Assembly: GCF_010119615.1 (NCBI RefSeq)
Contig: NZ_QOVG01000002.1
Coordinates: forward strand, 372,001 to 436,000
Source: Pseudoxanthomonas gei
GTDB lineage: Bacteria > Pseudomonadota > Gammaproteobacteria > Xanthomonadales > Xanthomonadaceae
DNA: 64,000 nt
Reading direction: 5' to 3'
How positions within the stretch are numbered: position 1 is the first letter of the stretch; every line of letters starts with the position of its first letter. The position numbers and the translations under genes are program-made. This document shows, in pieces, positions 8,517 to 16,015 of the stretch. The notes under the pieces were generated by a model. That model ran no database searches, had not been told where the DNA came from, and was given only the letters and a program-made list of their open reading frames with translations.

Positions 8517-11500
8517 ATGAATCACAAGCTGAAGCGATTCAAGTCGAAAGCCATGTTCACTTTCGTGGGCGGTGCTTTCATCATCAACCCGGCGTTCGCC
8601 CAGGAAACCGAGGCGCAGGCCCAGGGCAGCACGCAGGCGACCGAGACACGACAGCAGGCCTCTGACGAGGCGACCAACCTCGATACCATCGTGGTTACCG
8701 GCATACGCGGAAGCCTTAACCAGGCCATGCAAGTCAAGCGCGATTCGGCCGGCGTGGTCGATGCGATCAGCGCCGAGGACATCGGCAAATTCCCTGACAC
8801 CAACCTGGCCGAATCGCTGCAGCGCATCACCGGCATCTCGATCGAGCGCCGCGATGGTGAAGGTGCGCAGGTGACTGCGCGTGGCTTCGGCCCCGAGTTC
8901 AACATGGTCACCCTCAATGGGCGCCAGATGCCGGGTGCGGATGCGTTCGGTGCGGCGGGACAGGTTGCCATCGGCGGCGTTGACGGCGGCACCCGTGCAT
9001 TCAATTTCGCCCAGCTCGCGGCCGAGGCCATCAACGGCATCGAGGTGTACAAGACCAGCCAGGCACAGGTCCCCAGCGGTGGCATCGGCGCCTCCATCAA
9101 TATCCTGACCGACCGGCCGTTCAACCATGAAGGCATAGTCGCCAGTGCCGGCGTCAAGGCGGTCTCCGACCAGTCACAGCCGTTCGACAACGACATCACC
9201 CCGGAAATCTCGGGGATCTTCAGCTACACCAATCCCGACAAGACCTTTGGCTTCGGCATCAGCGCAAGTTCGCAGAAGCGCAAGGGTGGGTCGGTGCAGG
9301 CGACCGAGAACTACTGGAACGTGCAGCCCTGGACCGGCAGCATGCCGGGCGACCCGGTGGTAGTGAACGAACCGGCCATTGGCGACCTCTACGCGCGGCC
9401 CAACGACTTGCGCTATGCGTTCTCCGAGTTCGAGCGCGAACGCGTCAACGGCCAGGCGGTCGTGCAGTTCGCGCCGACCGACAGCCTGACCTTGACCCTG
9501 GATTACACGTACTCGACCAACGAGATCACCGAGAATCGTGGCGAGCAGGCCATGTGGTTGCAGAACAGCAACTACACCAATGTGGAGTTTGACACCGGCG
9601 GCGCGGTGGCGACCCCCGTGTACATCCGCGAGATCGCAGGCACCAAGGACTTTGGCCTGGAACAGCAGCGCACCATGCAGAAGTACAAGCTGGGTTCGCT
9701 GGGATTCAATGCGGTCTGGGACGTCAGCGACGACTTCCGCTTGAGCTTCGACGCCCACAACTCGAAGAACGAGAGCCGGCCCAACGACCCGCTTACTGGT
9801 GGTGGTTCCATCTTCGCGAGTATCGCCGGCACCAACAATTGCACCACCGGCCCGCACTGCGGCGGGACGTGGGTACAGGAGTTGTTCTTCAACAACGGCC
9901 TGCCAGTTGGCTCGCAGACCTGGTATCCCACCACGCCGGACGCAGAGGCCGGCACCAACGGGGTGGTCAACCCCGGCTTTGTCGAGGGCGAGATCGGCTC
10001 GCAGGTGCTGCGCGTCAACGCGCAGACCCAAGTCAGTGAAATCAAGCAGGGTCGCATCGACGGCGAATGGAGCTTTGAGCGCGGCCGTTTCCAGTTCGGC
10101 GTGGACAGCTCGAAGCAGTCGACCCATCGGCTGCAGGCGGCGGAGAATTACCAGACCCTGGGGGACTGGGGCGTGGCCAACGTGGATGAGGACGTTGCCA
10201 ATGGCCTGATGGACCTCCTGCAGCCGGTCGACATCGTTGGCCTGTTCGACGACTACAGCATCGGCAGCAGCAATGGAGCGTGGCGGGGCAACGCCGGTCA
10301 GCTGGCGCAATGGGCCGCAGACAACTACGGCGTCCCCATTGGCGTGAGTTCGCAGAACTCCGCCGACAATCGTGTCGAGGAGAACACCAAATCAGCGTAT
10401 ATGCAGGTGCAGCTGGACGGCGAGCTGGGTGGCATGCGCACCAACACCCGCATCGGTGTGCGCTACGAGACCACCAAGGTGGTTTCCACCTCGGTCATCG
10501 CAATACCCGAGGCTGTGGAATGGCAAGCCAACAACGATTTCAGGATCGTGCTGTCCGATGAGCAGCAGCCTTTCAGCGAGAAGTCCAGTTACAGCTACGT
10601 CCTTCCAAACCTGGACTTCAGCATCGACTTCACGGACACGCTGAAAGGTCGCGTATCGTTCGGAAAGAGCATCGCGCGCGCACCTTTCGGCAATCTGTAT
10701 GCCGGCCCCGGGGCACAGCAACCGTTTGGTTCGGTATTGCTCGATCCCTCGGTCCGGGCGAGCGGCAGCGCGCAGAACCCGCGCCTGAAACCCCTGGAAT
10801 CGGACAACCTGGACCTGGCGTTGGAGTGGTACTTCGCAGATGCCAGCTATTTGTCGGTGACCTACTGGAACAAGTCGGTAGCCAACTTCATCGGCAACAC
10901 GGTGGCGCAGGAATCGCTGTATGGGTTGACAGATCCCACTTCCGGACCTGACGCGCAAGCGGCGCTGGCCTTCCTCCAGAGTGCGGCCTGCGTTACCCAG
11001 GTGGGAGCGGCCAATGCCGCCGCCTGCTCGGCCAATGACACCTCGCTGTTCACTGCCCTGGCGCTGCTGCGCAACGATCCCGCGGGGCTCGCAGCCTTCA
11101 ATGGGACGGGTGCGCAGCAACTGGCGACCGAAACCGCCTACAACCTTGTAGGTGAGGCCGACGACCCCCTGTACCTGTTCAACGTGAACCGGCCGGTCAA
11201 CCAGAACCAGGCCAAGCTGCATGGACTGGAAGTGGGTGGCCAGTACTTCTTCGGAGATTCGGGCTTTGGCATCCTCGCCAACTACACCTCGGTCAACGGC
11301 GATGTGGGCTACAACAACGCGGGCGATCCAGGTATCGACCAGTTCGCGTTGACCGGCCTCAGCGATACGGCCAACGCCATGTTCATGTATGAAAAGTTTG
11401 GCTGGTCAGTGCGCCTGGCGTGGAACTGGCGCGACGAGTACCTGATCCTCGCCAACCAGGGTGCCAGCCGCAATCCCTACTATGTGGAGAAGTACGAACA

Positions 11501-11669
11501 GTGGGACCTGAGCGTCAACTACGCGCTCGACGACCACTGGTCGTTCGGCCTGGAGGCGATCAACCTCACCGGCGAGGACGTGCGCTGGCACGCCCGCACC
11601 AGCGAGCAGATCGTCAAGCTGGCCGACCAGAGCCCGCGCTACATGCTTGGGGTACGTTACAAGTTCTGA
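8517..11669 (+). CDS. TonB-dependent receptor, probable xylo-oligosaccharide transporter
   Basis: Outer-membrane receptor of 1050 residues. A signal peptide (ending near NPAFAQ, residue 28) is followed by a TonB box-like segment DTIVVTGIR, a plug domain (SAEDIGKFPDTNLAESLQRI, GARGFG-type stretch, VTLNGRQMPG) and a beta-barrel ending in the aromatic C-terminal residue YKF. Length and motifs fit the large carbohydrate TonB receptors (TIGR01782 type) of Xanthomonas and Caulobacter. The frame extends to 8460, but the ATG at 8517 starts the signal peptide and follows GCTGAGGG. Substrate is inferred from the upstream xyl-box and the neighbouring xylanolytic genes. Confidence 0.93.
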   Translation: MNHKLKRFKSKAMFTFVGGAFIINPAFAQETEAQAQGSTQATETRQQASDEATNLDTIVVTGIRGSLNQAMQVKRDSAGVVDAISAEDIGKFPDTNLAESLQRITGISIERRDGEGAQVTARGFGPEFNMVTLNGRQMPGADAFGAAGQVAIGGVDGGTRAFNFAQLAAEAINGIEVYKTSQAQVPSGGIGASINILTDRPFNHEGIVASAGVKAVSDQSQPFDNDITPEISGIFSYTNPDKTFGFGISASSQKRKGGSVQATENYWNVQPWTGSMPGDPVVVNEPAIGDLYARPNDLRYAFSEFERERVNGQAVVQFAPTDSLTLTLDYTYSTNEITENRGEQAMWLQNSNYTNVEFDTGGAVATPVYIREIAGTKDFGLEQQRTMQKYKLGSLGFNAVWDVSDDFRLSFDAHNSKNESRPNDPLTGGGSIFASIAGTNNCTTGPHCGGTWVQELFFNNGLPVGSQTWYPTTPDAEAGTNGVVNPGFVEGEIGSQVLRVNAQTQVSEIKQGRIDGEWSFERGRFQFGVDSSKQSTHRLQAAENYQTLGDWGVANVDEDVANGLMDLLQPVDIVGLFDDYSIGSSNGAWRGNAGQLAQWAADNYGVPIGVSSQNSADNRVEENTKSAYMQVQLDGELGGMRTNTRIGVRYETTKVVSTSVIAIPEAVEWQANNDFRIVLSDEQQPFSEKSSYSYVLPNLDFSIDFTDTLKGRVSFGKSIARAPFGNLYAGPGAQQPFGSVLLDPSVRASGSAQNPRLKPLESDNLDLALEWYFADASYLSVTYWNKSVANFIGNTVAQESLYGLTDPTSGPDAQAALAFLQSAACVTQVGAANAAACSANDTSLFTALALLRNDPAGLAAFNGTGAQQLATETAYNLVGEADDPLYLFNVNRPVNQNQAKLHGLEVGGQYFFGDSGFGILANYTSVNGDVGYNNAGDPGIDQFALTGLSDTANAMFMYEKFGWSVRLAWNWRDEYLILANQGASRNPYYVEKYEQWDLSVNYALDDHWSFGLEAINLTGEDVRWHARTSEQIVKLADQSPRYMLGVRYKF

Positions 11670-11706
11670 GTCCTGCGATACATCCTCCCCGGATGTCGCG
11701 TGGCGG

Positions 11707-11734
11707 GACCGCTGCGAAAGCAGCGGTCTCTTTT
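11707..11734 (+). terminator. Strong terminator between receptor and SapC gene
   Basis: GACCGCTGC (11707-11715), loop GAAA, GCAGCGGTC (11720-11728), then TCTTTT: a perfect 9-bp stem with a GNRA loop and T-rich tail. It lies 38 nt after the receptor stop and 100 nt before the next gene, so it should reduce or end transcription into the downstream genes. Confidence 0.85.
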
Positions 11735-11834
11735 ATCAAGCAGCAAGCGCAAACCAGGGACGCTTGCTGGCGGATTGGTTTTCTGCAATCGTTGCCATGA
11801 TCGGAGTCGCACCCATTGCATCGCTGGAGCTGAG

Positions 11835-12593
11835 ATGGCCCGATACGAACTCCTCAACAACGTCACCCACAAGGAGCTGCGCGTAGCCACGCGATTCGGC
11901 CCGGAATTCGGCGACGACATCGGCATGCTGCAGGCATTCCCCAGCGAATATGCCGAGCTGCAGAGGGAATATCCGATCTTCTTCCGCAAGGACCGCGAAA
12001 GTGGCCAGTGGCAGTCGGTGGCCTTGCTGGGCTTCGAGCAGCGTGAAAACCTGTTCCTGCGCGACGGGCGCTGGAACGCGGCCTATCTTCCCGGCGCCGT
12101 CGCCAAGGGACCGTTCCTGATCGGATTCCAGGAACAGCGCATCGATGGAGAACTGCGCAAGGAGCCGGTCATCCATGTGGACGTGGAGCACCCGCGCGTC
12201 AGTTTCAGCGACGGCGAGCCCGCCTTCCTGCCGCAGGGAGGAAACAGCGCCTATCTTGAACACATCGCGGGCGTGTTGCGGGGCATCCGCGATGGTGCTG
12301 AATTCGGTGCGGCCATGTTCGCCGCCTTTGATTCGCTGGGCCTCATCCAGCCGGTCAACCTGGACGTGCAGCTCGACGACAGGCATCGGGTCAGCGTCAG
12401 CGGCCTTTATGGAATCGACCGCGAGGCGCTGGGCGCGCTGGAGGCCGGACCGTTGCGGCAGCTCAACCAGGCAGGATTCCTGGAAGGCGCGTATCTGGTC
12501 TTGGCTTCACTGCACAACATGCGCCGGTTGATGGCCGAAAAGCAGCGGCGCCTGCGGGAGCAGGACGGGCCGGCAACCGAACGGGCGGCGTGA
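11835..12593 (+). CDS. SapC family protein
   Basis: Protein of 252 residues of the SapC family (named after a Campylobacter S-layer-associated gene; biochemical role unknown). It opens MARYELLNNVTHKELRV, followed by YPIFFRKD and the FLRDGRWNAAYLPG region typical of the family. No signal peptide is seen. The frame runs back to 11700, across the terminator, but the conserved N-terminus begins at the ATG at 11835. It is the first of four genes that repeatedly accompany carbohydrate TonB receptors in xanthomonads and caulobacters; its stop overlaps the next start (GTGA). Confidence 0.88.
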   Translation: MARYELLNNVTHKELRVATRFGPEFGDDIGMLQAFPSEYAELQREYPIFFRKDRESGQWQSVALLGFEQRENLFLRDGRWNAAYLPGAVAKGPFLIGFQEQRIDGELRKEPVIHVDVEHPRVSFSDGEPAFLPQGGNSAYLEHIAGVLRGIRDGAEFGAAMFAAFDSLGLIQPVNLDVQLDDRHRVSVSGLYGIDREALGALEAGPLRQLNQAGFLEGAYLVLASLHNMRRLMAEKQRRLREQDGPATERAA

Positions 12594-13621
12594 CCGCGAT
12601 GAATGAGGGGCCAGCCAGCATCCGCGTGATCGAGGGCTGTCGTGGTGATGCCCTGCCGCTGGATGAACTGTTGTCCTCCGGTGAGCCGGCAATATTGAAA
12701 GGCGTTGTGCGTGACTGGGCCCTGGTGGGCGCAGGACGGCAGTCCAGACAGGCAGCGATGGACTACCTGCGCGGTTTCGACGCAGGAAAGCCGCTGCAGT
12801 ATTCCTTTGGTGATCCGGAGATTGCCGGGCGTCCGTTCTACAACGACGACTTCACCGAATTGAATTTCGAAGTCCGGCGCGGCGGCCTGGGCCAGGTCCT
12901 GGATGCGATTTCCGCGCACGTGGACGATCCCGCTCCGCCCACGTATTACGTGGCGTCATTGCTGGTCGACGGCGACCTGCCGGGCTTTCGCGAACACAAC
13001 GACCTGGACCTTGCAGGAAGTGGCGTGCAGGCGCCGCCCAGTATCTGGATCGGAAACCGGGTGGTGGCGTCCTGCCATTTCGACGCACCCAACAACCTGG
13101 CCTGCTGCGCGGTAGGCCGGCGCCGGTTCACGCTGTTTCCGCCGGAGCAGATTTCCAATCTCTATCCCGGTCCACTGGAGCCGACACCCGGTGGCCAGGT
13201 GGTCAGCGTGGTGGATTTCTCCAACCCTGATTACGGGCGTTACCCACGGTTTCGCCAGGCGTTGGCCGCGGCCCAGGGCGCGGAGCTCGAAGCGGGTGAC
13301 GCACTCTTCATCCCCAGCATGTGGTGGCACCACGTCCAGAGCCTGGAACCGTTCAACGTGCTGGTAAATTACTGGTGGAGCAGCATGCCGGCCTACATCC
13401 CGGCGCCGCTGCAGGCGCTGCAACATGCGCTGTGGACCATCCGCGACCGGCCCGAGCAGGAAAAACAGGCCTGGCGCGAGGTGTTTGAACATTACGTATT
13501 CGGACCCCGCGAACAGGCGGGTGAACACCTGCCCGCGGCAGCACGCGGTCCGTTGGGTCCGGTGGACGAAACGCTGGCACGCCGGCTTCGCGCGATGCTG
13601 ATTGGCAAGCTCAACCGCTGA
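12590..13621 (+). CDS. Cupin/JmjC-like (cupin_8) putative 2-oxoglutarate oxygenase
   Basis: Protein of about 343 residues resembling the cupin_8/JmjC-fold Fe(II) dioxygenases. Visible features are the HxD iron ligands in SCHFDAPNNLACC, the FTLFPPEQISNLYPGPL strand turn and a distal His in IPSMWWHHVQSL. Family members hydroxylate proteins or small molecules; the substrate here is unknown. The GTG start at 12590 overlaps the SapC stop by 4 nt; an ATG at 12599 in the same frame is an alternative. It lies in an apparent operon between SapC and the tryptophan-halogenase-like gene. Confidence 0.82.
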   Translation: MTAMNEGPASIRVIEGCRGDALPLDELLSSGEPAILKGVVRDWALVGAGRQSRQAAMDYLRGFDAGKPLQYSFGDPEIAGRPFYNDDFTELNFEVRRGGLGQVLDAISAHVDDPAPPTYYVASLLVDGDLPGFREHNDLDLAGSGVQAPPSIWIGNRVVASCHFDAPNNLACCAVGRRRFTLFPPEQISNLYPGPLEPTPGGQVVSVVDFSNPDYGRYPRFRQALAAAQGAELEAGDALFIPSMWWHHVQSLEPFNVLVNYWWSSMPAYIPAPLQALQHALWTIRDRPEQEKQAWREVFEHYVFGPREQAGEHLPAAARGPLGPVDETLARRLRAMLIGKLNR

Positions 13622-13672
13622 GCGGGAAGCGGACATGCGCCATGCGCATCCATTGCAGAAGGGGAAGTCGAC

Positions 13673-15193
13673 GTGGATAAGGGCCAGATTCGCAAAGTGG
13701 TGATCGCCGGCGGTGGCACGGCCGGCTGGCTTGCCGCCTGCGCGCTATCGCACCAGTTCCGCGAACGCCTGGACATCACCCTGGTGGAGTCCGAACAGAT
13801 CGGCACCGTAGGGGTCGGCGAATCGACGGTGCCGCCTATCCGCACCTTCCATCGTTTCCTGCAGATCGACGAGCCGGATTTCCTGCGCGCGGTGGCCGGC
13901 ACCTTCAAGCTTTCCATTTCCTTCGAGAACTGGCGCCGTCCCGGCGATCGTTTCATCCACCCCTTCGGCACCACCGGACAGGGCACGCTGGCCTGTGCCT
14001 TCCATCATTTCTGGTTGGACAGCCTGCGCCGCGGCATGCCTTCGGAACTGGGTGATTTCTGCCTGGAAACACTGGCCTCACGGGTGGACCGGTTCTCGCT
14101 GGGGGAGCAGTCCCAGGTAAATTATGCCTACCACTTCGATGCGGGGCTCTATGCGCGCTTCCTGCGAAGCATCGCCGAGGGCTACGGGCTCAAGCGCGTG
14201 GAAGGCAAGATCCGCGAGGTTCGGCAGCACGCCGATTCCGGCTTCGTGGAATCGCTGGTGCTGGAAGACGGGCAGGTGCTCGAAGGCGACCTGTTCATCG
14301 ACTGCACCGGCTTTCGCGGCCTGCTCATTGAGCAGGCCCTGCATACCGGCTACGAAGACTGGAACAACTGGCTGCCCAGCGACCGCGCGGTGGCCGTGCA
14401 GACCGAACCAGTCGGTCCGCCGGTGCCCTACACGCGTGCGATCGCGCACGAAGCCGGCTGGCGCTGGCATATCCCGCTGCAGCATCGCGTCGGTTGCGGG
14501 CTGGTTTTCTCCAGCCGCCACATGTCCGATGACGAGGCCACCGCCAAGTTGTTGCGTGACGTCGGCGCGCCGCCGATCCGCGACCCCTGGCTGGTGCCGT
14601 TCCGCACCGGGCGCAGGCTGAAAGCCTGGAACAGGAACGTGGTGTCGCTGGGTCTGGCCAGTGGTTTCATCGAGCCGCTGGAATCGACCAGCATCCACCT
14701 GGCGATCAGCTCGGTGTTCAGGCTGATCCAGCTGTTTCCTTTCGATGGCATTGCACCGAGCCTGGTCGACCTGTTCAACGACGTCAGCCGTTCGGAAATG
14801 GAACACGTGCGCGATTTCATCATCCTGCACTACCACGCCAACCAGCGCGACGAACCGATGTGGAAGGAATGTCGCGAGATGGAGCTGCCGGAATCGCTGG
14901 ACATGCGTCTGCGTGCCTGGCGTGAACGCGCGCACGCCTGGCAGGGTGCTGACGAATTGTTCCGTGTCGATTCGTGGACTCACGTGCTGCTGGGGCAGGG
15001 CATCATGCCCGGCGAGCATCACCCGCTGGCGCGCGCGTTGTCAGAGCAGGACATGCGCAGGTTGCTTGACTCGCTTCGCCAGCCCATCGAACGCGCGGTG
15101 GGGCAGATGCCATCGCAGCAGGAATTCATCGAGCGCTACTGCAAGGCGCCCCCCGCCGTCTGGGGCGCCCGTGCCCCGGCTGCGATGGCCTAG
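13673..15193 (+). CDS. Tryptophan 7-halogenase family flavoprotein
   Basis: FAD-dependent halogenase-like enzyme of 506 residues. It has the dinucleotide-binding GGGTAGW near residues 12-18, the WxWxIP signature as WRWHIP (263-268), a Lys at residue 79 (GTFKLSISF) that matches the catalytic Lys79 of PrnA, and the FIEPLEST segment (Glu334/Glu337) carrying the catalytic Glu region. All key residues therefore appear intact. The GTG start follows GGGGAAG. Sugar-locus relatives are common in xanthomonads but their substrate is not established; free tryptophan is only one possibility. It is the third gene of the receptor-linked quartet. Confidence 0.9.
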   Translation: MDKGQIRKVVIAGGGTAGWLAACALSHQFRERLDITLVESEQIGTVGVGESTVPPIRTFHRFLQIDEPDFLRAVAGTFKLSISFENWRRPGDRFIHPFGTTGQGTLACAFHHFWLDSLRRGMPSELGDFCLETLASRVDRFSLGEQSQVNYAYHFDAGLYARFLRSIAEGYGLKRVEGKIREVRQHADSGFVESLVLEDGQVLEGDLFIDCTGFRGLLIEQALHTGYEDWNNWLPSDRAVAVQTEPVGPPVPYTRAIAHEAGWRWHIPLQHRVGCGLVFSSRHMSDDEATAKLLRDVGAPPIRDPWLVPFRTGRRLKAWNRNVVSLGLASGFIEPLESTSIHLAISSVFRLIQLFPFDGIAPSLVDLFNDVSRSEMEHVRDFIILHYHANQRDEPMWKECREMELPESLDMRLRAWRERAHAWQGADELFRVDSWTHVLLGQGIMPGEHHPLARALSEQDMRRLLDSLRQPIERAVGQMPSQQEFIERYCKAPPAVWGARAPAAMA

Positions 15194-15210
15194 ACGAAGC
15201 CGGGACGCCC

Positions 15211-15909
15211 ATGCTGCTCGAACACCATCCCGGCCTGCGCGTCAGCAAGCTTTCCCTCGGCAGCGAGGGAGCGCCATTGCTGGTCATCGACAACCTGGTT
15301 GCCGATCCGGAACGCCTGGCGCGCAAGGCAGCACGCAGCCAGTTCGTTGCGCAGGCGTCGATGTTTCCGGGCATCCGGGCGCCGGCACCGCTTTCCTACC
15401 AGTACTTCCTTGAGACGACGTTGAACCCGCTGCTGGAGGAATGCTTCAGCATGCAGCCGGGCCGCTTCGTCTTCCCGATGTGCCATTTCTCCCTGGTGAC
15501 CTTGCCGCCCGGCAAGCTGGAATTCCTGCAGCGCGTCCCGCACATCGACTCGGTGAGCGCCGACGGCCTGGCCAGCGTGCACTACCTGTTCCACGGGGAC
15601 TGGGGTGGCACCGACTTCTACCGCCACAGGCGCAGCGGCTTCGAGTCCATAGACCTGGCGCGCCGGGAATCCTATTTCCAATGCCTGGAACAGCAGCGCC
15701 TGGATTCCGGCGGCCAGACGGATGGTTACATCGGCGGCGACACCAGCCTCTTCGAACGTATTGCGCAAGTACAGGGCGTGTTCAACCGCATGGTGGTGTA
15801 CCGACGCAACTCCCTGCATTCCGGCAGCATCGACAACAGCCGCGTGCCGCCACCCGATCCCATGACGGGACGCCTCTCCATCAATACCTTCATCGACGTG
15901 CTGCATTGA
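15211..15909 (+). CDS. DUF6445 family protein
   Basis: Protein of 232 residues without signal peptide, matching in outline the DUF6445 proteins found beside tryptophan-halogenase genes. A HxD pair (VPHIDS) and a later His (YRRNSLHSGSID), followed by a conserved Arg (TGRLSINTF), resemble the metal and 2-oxoglutarate ligands of prolyl-4-hydroxylase-like Fe(II) dioxygenases; this is my inference from spacing. It begins 17 nt after the halogenase and is followed after 106 nt by a GH3 gene. Function is unknown. Confidence 0.75.
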   Translation: MLLEHHPGLRVSKLSLGSEGAPLLVIDNLVADPERLARKAARSQFVAQASMFPGIRAPAPLSYQYFLETTLNPLLEECFSMQPGRFVFPMCHFSLVTLPPGKLEFLQRVPHIDSVSADGLASVHYLFHGDWGGTDFYRHRRSGFESIDLARRESYFQCLEQQRLDSGGQTDGYIGGDTSLFERIAQVQGVFNRMVVYRRNSLHSGSIDNSRVPPPDPMTGRLSINTFIDVLH

Positions 15910-16015
15910 AGGCAGCCGAGCCACACGTAATCCGCCTTGGTTGCTTCCAGCGCACAGCCAACGCTTTCCCCCACCACGCTGAATATCCGCAGGAATTCGC
16001 AAGGAACCGAACGAC

